Below are positions 12,374 to 23,506 of a DNA stretch of 64,000 nt, in pieces; the stretch's first letter is position 1, and each line of letters begins with the position of its first letter. A program made the position numbers and the translations under genes. Source of the DNA: Acanthosoma haemorrhoidale (lineage: Eukaryota > Arthropoda > Insecta > Hemiptera > Acanthosomatidae); assembly GCA_930367205.1 (NCBI GenBank), contig CAKNEZ010000002.1, forward strand, positions 1,150,343 to 1,214,342, given 5' to 3'. The notes below the pieces were generated by a model. The model searched no databases. It saw only the letters and a list, made by a program, of their open reading frames with translations, and was not told the origin of the DNA.

Positions 12374-12542
12374 CCCTTTGGCGATTCTTAGTATTTAAGG
12401 AAATCACCCTATACGCTATTGCAGATATATTATAAACAAAAGTAAATTATTATAAATCTTATAATAAAGAAAACGCAGAAGCAAGTAACACGAGACGAGA
12501 CGGGACGACGTCTGTCAGTCATAAATTAGAGAGACCCTTACA
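12374..12542 (+). repeat. Candidate 3' LTR of Gypsy B
   Basis: The segment follows a polypurine tract, carries a TATA-like TATTTAAGG near 12,391 and an AATAAAG signal near 12,465, and ends in CA. These are the expected parts of a short Gypsy LTR. There is no partner LTR because the 5' half of the element is lost, so the borders are estimates. Confidence 0.45.
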
Positions 12543-13534
12543 GCCCAGGCCTGCTGCCCTTAACACATGTAAACCACAGGCTAAGTGGTCCTGTCAGCAG
12601 CCTGACCGATTACTGAGAATCAGCACGTCCTCAACACATGTTAGGATCTCGCAGGCACTAAGCAACGTTTTTGTTTCAGCCCCTCCAAGGAGGCGTGGGA
12701 CATATTTAACGGAGGCGGCTAGCCCCGGACGACCAGTCTTTCGCGACCGTTACTCAGTGATTCTTGCTTCAGTTCGAACTCTGAAACTTTGACTTATTCT
12801 TTATGAATCCTCTGTACCTCTTGAACATAGTGCATTGTCGGGGCACATACCTATCAGCAATGGAGTCAGATATTAACGCCGACCTGGAACGATTGTCCAG
12901 GTTACAAACTTGAACAATTCGCACTTGTCACCAGGGCTAGAGTGATTGGGCACTCCCCTAGTGGCATTTCCCGACATATGGTTTAGTTTTATTCCACATA
13001 TTGTTGTTGAGAATGGTTTTACCAATTCTTTTCATCTCCCAATATATTACATCTTAGTGTAGTTAAGTTTGAAAAGGGGTAAGAAATTGTCTATAGACTA
13101 GGCTAATATATCACAGGACAAACTTCATCTCACTTGCCTGCGTCTTACATTCTTTTCTCTTAATTCTTCAGTGATCTTTGGCTGATAATTATAAAACACG
13201 TGGTTATATTTGGTACATTTGAGGGTTTAGGTATAATAGGTAAGTTTTGAATCCCGGAATTTGAAGGGGAGTATTTTCTAGGTACCCCATTTTATTGGTG
13301 ACGTCTCTTTACTCAATGATCGTCTTTTTTTTATATTTTGGAATTTTAGTTATTTATAATTATTATCTGTTGCTTGTGAAATAGACCTGAAATTACTTGA
13401 CGTTTAATTTTAATAAGAGTGTGACTGTATATTGTAGAGTGTATTGATTAAAACCATTCATGAATAGGTAAGACCAGTTGCGACCATTATTGTAATACCT
13501 AAGATTTTCGTATTACGTTTTTGTTAAATTACAG
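12543..13534. other. Unassigned, no gene seen
   Basis: No convincing coding frame or RNA gene. The end of a GC-richer part (about 12,800-12,850) shares a short string around TGTCGGGGCACA with 37,745-37,770, possibly a relic of a primer-binding region of some LTR element in reverse orientation. The remainder is AT-rich, and its right part could be intron of the putative gene that follows. Confidence 0.35.
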
Positions 13535-14391
13535 AGACAACAGCCAAAACCGCAACAGCGATCAAGAAGCTGCCGAAGGGAGCAATCAATATGTTCCAGC
13601 CAACATTCATCCAGGCCATCAACATCAAAATCAGTTTGGGCAGCAGCGGCAACAGGACACCACCGGTAGACCAAATGCGCCGATTCCGTAGTTGATGTGA
13701 CCCAATGTCTTGCCGCGCCGCTTGGCCTTTGGCAACACGTGAGTATTGGACAAGATTAAAGGTTCTAAAGATAATATTTGACTAATTAAGGCATTCTACA
13801 GTAGGCCATAGAGAGCCACGTAACGAAATCATCCTGAATAGAGAGTTATGAGCTTATAACAAAATGGTCAAAGCCGTGGATTTATTGTCGGTTGGGCTCT
13901 GGCGTCTGGCAGGTGATAATCAGGAGTGGATCCTGGGTTCAAATCAGGGCTTCTTCACTTTATTTCTCTTCAGATAATTATCGAAAAATGCATATTTCAT
14001 TTCAGACAACAAGCCGTCATCTACCCCTGTGACATCTGTCCAAATAACTTCGGGGATCCGAGGCAACAGGCCTTTCCCTGGTTGCAGCAGTACTCAGTGC
14101 AGTACCCTTACCAGGCAAGCACATTCATCCAGCAACAAGTGGGATTAGGGTTCAACTCTCAGGCATTTAAAATACCCCCTCGATATGCAAATTCACAAAA
14201 CTCTGACGGGTCGTATCATCACCACCGATATCCGGTAATTGATTATAACTCTACAATATACTATATCATTTTACTAAACATATCATTATATTATTATTAT
14301 TATCATCATATTTTCAGAATGCGCCGCTCTATTTTGTGTTCCAATCGGTCCCAACTTCCAATATACAACAATCAGCAACATCCTCATCGAG
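13535..14391 (+). CDS. Putative host gene exons (Gln/Tyr-rich protein), partial
   Basis: Three segments look like exons: 13,535-about 13,690 (after a pyrimidine-AG acceptor; stops in all frames by 13,692), 14,006-14,234 (acceptor ATTTCAG, donor GTAATT) and 14,318-14,391 (acceptor TTTTCAG, donor GTATTA). The second reads 76 codons with PCDICPNNFGDP, QQYSVQYPYQ and a His run, and ends exactly in phase for the third. Both spliced edges agree in phase, and the composition is unlike the surrounding elements. No known family was recognised. The link to the first segment and any 3' exon (possible short pieces at 14,492-14,516 and from about 14,570) is uncertain. It could be a host gene or a pseudogene. 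Confidence 0.4.
13889..13950 (+). repeat. tRNA-like relic (SINE head or tRNA pseudogene)
   Basis: A B-box-like GGTTCAAATCA at 13,936-13,946 follows an anticodon-arm-like stretch (TCTGG ... TCAGGA) as in tRNA-derived SINE heads. The acceptor and D arm are not intact, so it is not a working tRNA gene. It lies within what would be an intron of the putative host gene. Confidence 0.4.
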
Positions 14392-15234
14392 GTATTATTA
14401 ATTATCTTACTATTACATATAAGTGTATTACAATAACAAATATGCCATAAACTGTAACATTCATGATATTTGAGCATATCATGACCAGGAACCTTCACAG
14501 ATGTGACCAGATGGTAAGCATCTTCCCTTATGCTCTTAGGAGTGGGGATGAGATAAACGGGCAGTCTTAGCACGACCGCCGAGAAGAGTGGATTCTTAGC
14601 AAGCTCCCGAACTGGCGGTACCATACAGGAAGAGAGGAGAAGAACCAACAGCAGACAGTAATGTTGATTGGATTATACGGAGATCATCGAGTGGGTGATA
14701 TTAATATTGTTTTTATTATGGATCCATTAAAAGAAATTGAGCTCAAATTTCATGTTTTATGTAATTAGTAGAAACTATCCTTGTTCAAAAGGAACTGAAT
14801 ATTTTTTTATATACTTTTTATCAGCACTATATATATATAATTATAATTATTTGTTATAACCATTTTATTTGGAATATATTTCACAATTCCTAGTTTCTCA
14901 ATTTATTATTACCTACGAAATTAGCCTTGAGATCGGGCGATTCAATCGAGATAAATTCCTATGTCAAAGACATAAAACAATTTGAATTAAAGATCTCATG
15001 ACGGACCTATCAAATTAGTTAAGGTAAATTTATCAAATAAATTAGAAAAAGACATGGTAAAAAATGAGGTAGGTTACAATGGGGGCCGCTCTGGGATTAA
15101 CTTCAAAAATTCTAAAGAAACCAAAGGAATTGTGAGGTATCGCATGTTAGGATAATAACTATAACTAACCACTAACAATTTATATTTTTCTCATAATTTT
15201 ACATTTGTTACACATACACGAACACAAATTTTTC
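14392..15234. other. Unassigned, AT-rich
   Basis: Apart from possible small 3' exons of the preceding putative gene (to about 14,770), no gene, repeat family or RNA is visible. Confidence 0.35.
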
Positions 15235-17212
15235 GAGCGTTTACTAAATAGCTCGGTAGATAGCTCGCTTGAAGTTGAAAGGGTGGATACCGGGAATGAA
15301 GCTACACTATCACCACCTGTGTAATCATTAGATAACCTGTAGGATCGAGAGGGATGCAGAGATATATGCACTCATACGGGTAGGAAAATGTTTTCGGTGC
15401 GTTTAAACTATTTATACTCGATAATATATTGTGTAGTAAGATAAATGAAACATTTTTTTTGTATACTACAGCATCTGGTTGTTCGCTAGACGGCCATTCA
15501 TCTTCTCCGTATCCAGTTCAATCTCGCAAGTGAGGTTAGGTTTGACTTGACAGTCTACCCCCTCCCTACCTGATGAACTAACTGACAGACTGACATTGAT
15601 GACGAGATTCATTATTTTTCCCCTTCCACCTCTCCGAGGAAGAGAAAATCCACCACAATGAGATGATCATTGTATCTCATCATCTCAATACTACGTCGTC
15701 ATACCTAGCCCAACGTTTCCGTGAAAATTGATTGATTGATCAATGTTTTTAGTACAATGAGAAACATTCAAAATCGAATCGTTTAGTTTTTTTCTGGGCT
15801 CTACTTTAATTAAATATTTGGATAATTATGTCTAGAAGTAACTAAATATATAAAAACTGGAAGGGAAGCTCACCGCGTATCGTATAGATAGATATAACAT
15901 CGGACAGAGCATCGGGATGGGTTGGTATTTGCCTGCATCCGGCTCTCCCCCGGGCAAGATGGGACCGGTCAGCCAAACGTCTCCCTCCCATCTAATGAGT
16001 CCACGAGCAAGTGTTAATGGACGCACCTCCGTTCCTCAGATAGGCCAAACAAAGGCCTAAAGAAATCCGAAAACTATTAGCCGTTGGGTATTTATTACAG
16101 GAGGGTATTTAGGATAAATGTTTATCATCCCATAGCACTCTCTTCGGGTGTCTAAATCATTAGGAATAAATTAAACTATGATTTTCAAGAGGCATACGGC
16201 ACTATAATTCCAAATTCAAAATTGCTTTCCTCGTAAATAAAGCTCCGTATTATTCAATTAGAAATAGAACATACAATATATATATCATATAATAGTTGGA
16301 TTTGGCAGCGTCCGGTTACGATAATAACCATTTTTTATATTAAAGGATACCACAAACAATGTATGTTCAGAATATTAAAATAATTTTTAAAGGTATCTAG
16401 AGACTATATCGCCGCTCCCCACGACGTCCTCTAAAGGTGGAACCCAATGCGAGGGATAGCCGGCCCGACATATCATCAAATCTCCGACGAATTATATTTT
16501 CAATATCAGCGATGAGCAAAATGAATTCATTTAAAAGAAAAGAAATTAAGTAAAATAATGATAAGGTGAGCCAAATTTTATATATTTCAAAGACAAAATA
16601 GATTAAGCTATTTTTTAATTATCTAATCACTACTGGGGTTTTTCATGGCAAAGACACTACTCCAGGGAACAGACAGAATCAAACTTGTTGAGATGAAAAA
16701 AAAATTAATGAAAATAATAGTAGGGATAACGACTAAAAGGATCACTAGGTCGGGATCAGTACATTTTTACGGCTTACTACATACAGGAGGAGGTTTTATC
16801 TGTGGGCTAAGGATAAACAGGCACCAAAATATTATTGCGGGAGTCACTCGATTGATACAATCATTCGAGATCATAGTTGGATTAGGAATAATGATTCATA
16901 AATAAAGTGACAGCAAGATTCACTATTTAATTCGGCGGCAAAGTAATATTAAAAATAATTTAATGAACGGATCTCAGTGGATTCCTAACAAATAACATAT
17001 ACCCAATATTTTTTTATGTGTAACTCCAAAAATAAAAAATCTTATAAAATATTTTCATTATAAATACTAGCAAATAAGATGAGGAAAATCTGAAAAATAT
17101 AATATATAATACGTTTTGGAGCATTTACTAAATAGCTCGGGAGATAGCTCGCTTGAAGTTGAAAGGGTGGATACCGGGAATGAAGCTACACTATCGCCAC
17201 CTGTGTAATCAT
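15235..17212 (+). repeat. U1 repeat unit, block I (U1 gene deleted)
   Basis: This block matches the 2.39-kb tandem unit seen at 49,999-52,559. It begins with the segment starting GAGCGTTTACTAAATAGCTC that lies upstream of the U1 gene elsewhere, continues through the rest of the unit, and ends with the same upstream segment again at 17,117-17,212, so it shows the tandem order. Between 15,551 and 15,556 about 470 bases, including the whole U1 gene, are missing relative to block III. The right end is cut by LINE copy 2 exactly at the poly-T. Confidence 0.82.
15460..15551 (+). promoter_or_regulatory. Orphan U1 upstream (promoter) region
   Basis: The sequence is nearly identical to 51,385-51,472, the region immediately 5' of the U1 gene in block III, but here it joins directly to the downstream spacer. 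The presumed proximal element is kept without any gene to drive. Confidence 0.5.
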
Positions 17213-20200
17213 TTTTTTTTTTTTTTTTTTTTTTTTCCGTTCCGGCATTTGTGCACCGCGGCCTCAGTGAGACCTATTGTGCGCCGTCCATGTCCCTGTC
17301 CTACATATGTGACAGGCCCACGGCCCTTGCAAATCTGAGGACACCGAATGGATCGATCAGTTCACATAGTTTGGGGTCTACAATGCGATCACTACCAAAG
17401 TGAAGGTATCGCCTTCTAGCTAGGTTATCACAGTCACATATTATGTGACGTGCCGTTTCTCCCTCTTTCTTGCAGAATCTGCAGATTGGTGATCCCACTA
17501 TCCCCAAATTAAAGAGGTGTTTATTTAACCGACAGTGACCTGTATAGAGTCCTGTCACACTTTTGAGTGTCCACCTGTCCATTGATAGAAGTGCTGAGCT
17601 TCTTCTCTTACAGGGTCCATTAAGAAACAGTTTCGAGTGTTCCTGTTTCTTAGTTTCTCTCCAAGAGAGTCTTGCCCTGTCCTCTAAAGCTAATTTTATA
17701 CGCCTTTTAGCGTAGCTGAGGCTGATACCACATATGGGTTCAGGTGCAAGAGGTGTCTGTTCTGAGCCCACCCTTGCAAGGCCATCTGCCTTTTCATTGC
17801 CTGTGATGCCTGTGTGTCCTGGCACTCAGTCGATTCTTACCTTTTTGGCTAGCGAGAGTGTGTTTAAGTTGTTTTTACACTCCTCAACCAAATAAGATCT
17901 GGTCGTATAGCGTCTCAGGGCGCCAATGGCTGCCTGGCTATCCGTGAAAATTGTGATCAGTCTGTTTCTTACACCCTCCCCAATTAAGGTTTGGGTACAG
18001 ACATTGATCGCCATCACTTCGGCCTGAAAGACCGAGGTGTGTCTACCTAAAGGAATAGAAATCCCAGATTCTGGTTTATCTTTCCTCCATATGCCGGCCC
18101 CTGATCCGTTTTCTGTTAGTGAGCCGTCTGTATAGCAATTAATCCCATTACACAGTTTATGTGGTTTGGTCTTTGTGTTTACCGCACAGTATAAGACGTC
18201 TGTGTGTTTCTTAACTTGTAGGTCAGAGTGCATTGACAGCACCTCGTCCTCATCAATTCTTCTGAACAAGTTCCCATGCCCCATGTGAGTCATGACTTTG
18301 GATCTTGTTCCTGATTTCGCAAGTCTGTAAGCCACGTTCAAGGCTTGCGCTTCTACTTCTATGTGCAGTGGATTCAAGTTCAATAAGACTTCCATTGCAG
18401 CAGTAGGAGTTGTACTCATGGCACCAGTAATCATGAGACATGAGAGCCTCTGTAATTTGCCAAGCAAAGTTTTATTTTTACTAATGCTACCTCTGTGCCA
18501 CCACACCATAGAGGCATAGAGCACCATTGGTCTCACTGCTGCGGTATATAGCCAGAAAAACATTCTGGGTTGTAGTCCCCAGGTCCTACCCACAGCCCTT
18601 TTACATGCATAGAGGCATCGAAGTGCCTTCATAGTAGTATTCCTGATGTGTTTGGACCAGTCCAATTTACTATCCAGAGTAACCCCTAGATGCTTTACCT
18701 CACTACAAATGCTTACCTGTGTCCCCCCTATATAGGGTGGTCTAACTATAGCATTTCTTTTGTTAGTGAAGATACAGAGATTTATCTTCTGGGGATTGAT
18801 TCCTAAACCATTCTTTTCACACCAATCCCTCAAAAGATCCATCGATGCGGAAAGCAACTCAGAAATGGTTTCTGAGAACTTGCCCCCTATGAGCACAGCA
18901 ATGTCATCAGCATATCCCTGTGCGTAGAACCCTGCAGAGTTTAGGTTTGTTAACAATGAGTCAACGACCAAACACCACAGTAATGGAGATAACACCCCTC
19001 CCTGTGGACATCCTCCTACTGGCTTCATCCACAGTTTGGTTTGTCCCAATTGTGATTGTAAAATCCTATTCTCTAGCATGGTGTTTATCCAGCTAGAGGC
19101 TAAGGAACTAATCCCCTTTCTTTCTAAGGCCGATGCCATAGTGTTATAGGGTGTGCGATCAAAGGCACCTTCTATATCAACAAAGATGCCTACCATTATT
19201 TCTTTGTGAACTAGGGATCTCTCAATCCTGGAAACCAGGTGGTGGAGAGCAATTTCACATGATTTTCCTGCCTGGTAAGCGAATTGAGCGCTATGGAGCG
19301 GTCGTTCTACCAGTATTCCATCCCTAATATGTATGTCTATGACCTTTTCCAAGGTCTTCATCAAAAAAGAAGTCAGACATATTGGTCTGTAAGACTTGGG
19401 TTCGTCATAGGACTCTTTCCCAGGTTTTGGTATGTAACACACTTTTGCCATCCTCCAGCTTACTGGAATATAGCTCAGTGCCAAGCTTCCCTTTAACAAG
19501 GTAAGTATAAGGGGCCTAATTACTGGTAGGCCTTTTTGTAGCAAGGCTGGGAAAATCCCATCAGTACCAGGTGATTTGAAGGGAGCAAAAGAATTGATTG
19601 CCCACTCCACTCTTGCAGAATTGACAATTTTATTTGCTTCTGGCCAGTTACCCTTGCAACCAGTGTGTTCACAGTTGGTAGGGTCATTATTAATCGTATC
19701 CATCAGTCCGCAGCCAGGAAAATGCGCGCGCGCCAGGGCACCGAGGGTTCCCTCCTCAGAATCCGTATAGCCCCCTCCCACCCTGACGGAGCCCAATACT
19801 CCCCTGTCAGACTGCTTGGATAAGATCCTATTTACTCTAAACATGGAAGTTGTATCGTTTATTTCGCTACAAAATTTCTTCCACGCCCTTCTTTTAGCCT
19901 TTCTGACTTCTTTGTTATAATCAGTGAGTGCACGTTTATAAGTGTCCCATCTGCCTGATCTTTTGGCCGCGTTAAAGAGTTTACGTGTAAGAGCTCTTAA
20001 CTTGCCAAGTTTATTGTTCCACCAGGGACAGTTCCTGTTGGATCTAACATTACATACAGTGTTATTATCAGTGTATGACTTAATTATTGCCTCAGTCAAT
20101 GTTGAGTTTAAATGTTCCAAATGCCAGTTGCTACTCACCACTCTAGGACAGCATTTGACCTCCTCCTCAAGCTGTGTATAGTAGGTTTCCCAGTTTGTAA

Positions 20201-20951
20201 GTTTGGGATTCCTATACACAGCTTCGGACGTGATGTTACCACTTAGATCAAATCTAATGTATCTATGATCTGAGCATGACTCTTCTTCAGAGACGTGCCA
20301 GCCTTTAACCCTTAGGCTTATAGTGCGTGTGCTAAGGGTTATGTCAATGACCTCAGATCTGATTCTATTGTTAAAAGTGGCAATATTGCCTCTGTTTAGA
20401 ATGTCTAGGTCATTACTAGTTATGTACTCTACTAAACACTCACCTCTCTGGTTGTTGTTCTTGCTCCCCCAGAGCTGATGGTGAGCGTTCGCGTCAAGCG
20501 ATGCTATAAGCTCGCCCCTTAGGCCAGTCCCTTCCGTTAGCTTACTAAGTGCCTCGGTCGGGACTTCTTCTTCATATGGGAGGTAGACAGATGCAATCGT
20601 CAACCTCCCACCTTGATTTCCCTCGTTAAGGGCCATTTGAGCTGCTGCTAAATCTCTAGAACAATATTGCCATAGAGGCAGCATTTTAAGACTGCTCTTA
20701 TGCAGGATACAGGCTCTGGCACGCGCGGGTACAGAAATAATCTCATACCCACGCATCGCCAGCCCCCCCATCCTGCCCTTATACAGGTAAGGTTCTTGTA
20801 TTAGAATGATATCAATATCCTTACCTCTCACATACTGCTGCAGAACACCACATGCTGCAATACAGTGGTGCAGATTAATTTGCAGCAGCCTTACCACCAT
20901 GATCAGTGCCCGCCGGCCCCCGGAGGGCCACCCTGAGGCGGACGCCGGGAG
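17213..20951 (-). mobile_element. LINE copy 2, 5'-truncated, inserted between U1 unit and Gypsy C
   Basis: The same family as the element at 1-5,400, in reverse orientation, with a poly-T (poly-A of the element) at about 17,213-17,236. The 5' end corresponds to position about 1,667 of copy 1, just inside the end of ORF1, so ORF1 is missing. The left flank is U1-unit DNA and the right flank is a Gypsy RT cut mid-frame. I find no target duplication, so a deletion accompanied or followed insertion. Confidence 0.88.
17301..20900 (-). pseudogene. LINE ORF2, near-intact, one in-frame TGA
   Basis: Reading from the ATG at 20,900, 1,200 codons are open except for one TGA at 17,826-17,828, where copies 1 and 3 have TGG (Trp before VPGHTG, in RNase H). 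Order: endonuclease (residues 1-230, IQEPY, SDHRYIRF), RT (about 430-780, FVDIEGAFD, GCPQGGVLSPLLW, GYADDIAVL), RNase H (about 930-1,060) and the CRFCKKEGETARHIICDC zinc motif near the end. This is the best preserved ORF2 in the window and shows what the other copies lost. The open frame also runs 38 codons upstream of the ATG through the insertion junction; that part is flanking DNA. Confidence 0.9.
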
Positions 20952-20952
20952 G

Positions 20953-21504
20953 TCACTGGGTCCTTCCGTCTTCACTTCGTTTGGGTACCAACACGACAGG
21001 TGCTGCCCAAGCACTGTCGGAAGGAGCTATCACTCCCTTGCGTAACATATCTTCTAAGTGTTCGTCTACTACCGTTCGTTGGTTGAAGGGCACTCGATAC
21101 GGGCGCTTGATCACCGGGGGAGCTTCCCCTGTTGGTATTCTATGCTTCACCCCAGTAGAGCAGCCTTCCTTTTCCGGTTCTTCGAAGAAATCTTGAAACT
21201 CTTCCAGCAGCGACTCGACTACACCCTTATCCGACTCACCAAGGTGGTCTACATTCCATAGTTGAGCCGCCTTTTCCAGAGCATTCTCGCTACCCTCTAC
21301 TCGGTGGATCCGAACGTCCCTTTCATTTCTTTCCTCCGTATGCCATTCCGTGCCTATTCCCAATAATTGCCCTATATCGAGGTAGGTATCCACCGGCCCC
21401 GAGTTCATAAGTTGGATCCAAACCTCCCCGTGTTCTACGAGCCCAATACTTCGCCCTACTCTTAAGCTACCTTGTTTTAATTGTACCGGTTCGACAACCA
21501 CCAC
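20953..21504 (-). pseudogene. Gypsy C pol N-terminal fragment
   Basis: The frame reads through a linker and the first part of an RT: VESLLEEFQDFF, KRPYRVPFNQRTVVDEHL, GVIAPSDSAWAAPVVLVPK. It is cut at 20,952 by the 5' end of LINE copy 2, before any catalytic RT motif. It lies in a different frame from the gag-protease upstream, so it was either expressed by frameshifting or is frameshifted by mutation. Confidence 0.78.
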
Positions 21505-21547
21505 TGCCTTCTCTCTCTGGTGGATCGTTGCTATAATGAGTTTCTCA

Positions 21548-23410
21548 CTACACGAAGGGATTGCGATTCAAGGTCTCATCGTGCTTGTCGGGTTGTTCGC
21601 GGGATCCCGGGGTCTCTACTGCTTTGTTCGCGGCCTGCTGGTTTCCGCGTTTGGCCCTCTTTTTCCTCTTCTGTTGGTGCTTTCTTTCTTGGGCATGGAT
21701 TAGGTCGGACGAGGATCCATCCTTTGGAATTGGCTCCTCCTGCGTCGTTTCCCTTGTACTTCTCCCTTTCGCTTCTAAGGAATTTATTGCCACTCCCAAC
21801 TGGTGAAGGGGATGTACTGGTTGCTTCTCAAAACTCAGGCCAGCGTCAGGCGGCGTCACTATCACCTTCCGGTTACGAATATCCAGTTTGGCTCCTAGCT
21901 TTTGTAGCAAATCCAAACCTATGATTCCGTCTCCGGGCAAGTTCACGCTGATTATCATCACCTGATGTTTCACTTCCAGGCCGTCTACTTGGCACATCAA
22001 CTCTTGTACCCCCAAAATACGCAGAGCCTGTCCTGTTACTCCTCTAGCTCGGACACTGGCGGGCCTTAATTGAACTCCCAGAAGCGCCGTGCGAATTAGC
22101 GTCACTTCGGCCCCCGTGTCTACTATCATGTGGTGGAGATATCCCCCAATTAGCATGTCCAGTTTTATCAATTTACCTACTCCGGCTCCCACTCCTGTAA
22201 GCCATTTCTCATCCACAGGCTTGGGTTTATCCGGCCCAGACGGGGGGTGACCGTCGGGCCTTAAGCATTTGGGGGCCCCTGCACGGGGTTCAATTTCTTT
22301 TCGGCGGGCAGGTGCTTGGATCTGCACTGGTTCGCTATATGCCCTCCGCTGCCGTCCACACCTGTAGCAAGTTACCCTTTCTCTGGGGCCCGGGTTATTG
22401 CTTACTCCTTTAGCCGGTGGTGGCATTCTGCATCCCCTTGCGTAATGTCCTAACTCTCCACACCGATAGCAACGCTGAGAATCGGATTTCCCTAGTCTCG
22501 AGGGAAGCGCCTTTTGAATCGCGCTGATACAAGCGTCTTCGATCTGTTCCCTTAAGCTAAACACCGCTCCAGCTCCCCATGCCGAGGCCTGGTCCTCGTT
22601 TCTGGCGATAGGATCCACTGAGCTTCTATACCTATTTCTCTCACTCTCACGTTGCTGCTCATGGCAGGGGCCGGACCTGCCCCCTGCCTCTTCCAACACA
22701 TATACGTTCTTTCCCCGTTGATGCTCTTGCAAGGCTTGTTCTACATCTAACGCCAATCTCACTGCATTCTTCAGTGTATCTGGGCGTCCGAACAACACCT
22801 GTTTTCCCACCTCACCCGAGAGTCCCCTCATGAACGCTTCTAGCACTTTTCTCTCTACTTCCCGCGCCCACCACTTTGCTTCATTCCCAGATAGATCGGA
22901 CCTGGTCATTTTTCCCCCCAAGGAAATGCATCTGTCCGAAAATTCTTGGATCCTCTCTTTTGGCTGTTGACTCGTCTCCTGCAAAATTCTTCCATAATAT
23001 TCAAAAGTATGTGGATCTCCAAACCTTTCTCGCAGTGCGTCTGCAAACTTCTTAAATCTGACAATACCCTTTAATTCCTCATTTCCTCTGACAAAGGCGG
23101 CTGCCGGGCCCTGCAACTTGAGCCTACAAATCCGAACTCGGTCAACGTCCTCCCAAGCTCCACAAGCTGCTACTTCCTCCACATACTCTAGGAATTCGTC
23201 AACCGGCCTGGCACTCGCCTCCCCTCCCCACGTCTTGATCAGACCCTGCAAGGACAAATCCTTCCTTGGTGGCTTAGGTGTCCCTCCTTCCTTTATCTCT
23301 GTCCGGCTAGCTTCGAGTTCATTTTTCAACTTTTCTTCCGACTGGGCAAAAGCCAGGTTAGCCTTCTCTAATTCTTCTATCCTCTGTCGGAGGTTACTTT
23401 CAACCGACAT
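21548..23410 (-). CDS. Gypsy C gag-protease
   Basis: An intact 620-codon frame. The N-terminus is a coiled coil (about residues 5-45). A capsid-like region follows (GEASARPVDEFLEYVEEVA, FADALRERFGD). The nucleocapsid has CYRCGELGHYARGC; a second knuckle, CYRCGRQRRAY, is incomplete. The aspartic protease is at about residues 420-520 (IVDTGAEVTLI, then GIIGLDLL). The C-terminus is basic and lysine-rich. No stop or frameshift is visible, but pol is truncated. An aspartic protease in the same frame as gag is usual for chromovirus- or mdg-type Gypsies; the exact clade is not assigned. Confidence 0.85.
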   Translation of the reverse strand: MSVESNLRQRIEELEKANLAFAQSEEKLKNELEASRTEIKEGGTPKPPRKDLSLQGLIKTWGGEASARPVDEFLEYVEEVAACGAWEDVDRVRICRLKLQGPAAAFVRGNEELKGIVRFKKFADALRERFGDPHTFEYYGRILQETSQQPKERIQEFSDRCISLGGKMTRSDLSGNEAKWWAREVERKVLEAFMRGLSGEVGKQVLFGRPDTLKNAVRLALDVEQALQEHQRGKNVYVLEEAGGRSGPCHEQQRESERNRYRSSVDPIARNEDQASAWGAGAVFSLREQIEDACISAIQKALPSRLGKSDSQRCYRCGELGHYARGCRMPPPAKGVSNNPGPRERVTCYRCGRQRRAYSEPVQIQAPARRKEIEPRAGAPKCLRPDGHPPSGPDKPKPVDEKWLTGVGAGVGKLIKLDMLIGGYLHHMIVDTGAEVTLIRTALLGVQLRPASVRARGVTGQALRILGVQELMCQVDGLEVKHQVMIISVNLPGDGIIGLDLLQKLGAKLDIRNRKVIVTPPDAGLSFEKQPVHPLHQLGVAINSLEAKGRSTRETTQEEPIPKDGSSSDLIHAQERKHQQKRKKRAKRGNQQAANKAVETPGSREQPDKHDETLNRNPFV

Positions 23411-23506
23411 TTTAAAAGGGATTTATCAAAAAAAAATTTTTTCGAAATAAAAGTTTATCCCGGATTAGTGGATTTTCTTGCAATCCACCCCACACCTGAC
23501 ACCACT
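23411..23506 (-). other. Gypsy C leader and primer-binding site
   Basis: In the minus direction, the bases just after the LTR edge at 23,507 read AG then TGGTGTCAGGTGTGG, a TGG-starting primer-binding site at the expected distance. The gag ATG follows about 80 bases on. Confidence 0.55.

Noticed and set aside
12800..12850. Pairing 12,374-12,850 and 37,200-37,775 as LTRs of one element
   Set aside because: Only about 30-40 bases near the ends are similar; the rest does not align, and an element of 25 kb with unrelated contents is not credible.
16645..16905. An 86-residue open frame in U1 block I, with a 97-residue counterpart at 50,643-50,936, as a conserved gene
   Set aside because: Almost every base change between the two copies alters an amino acid, the third copy (from 30,424) is disrupted, and no family is recognisable. 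It is an open frame in a repeated spacer, not a gene under selection.
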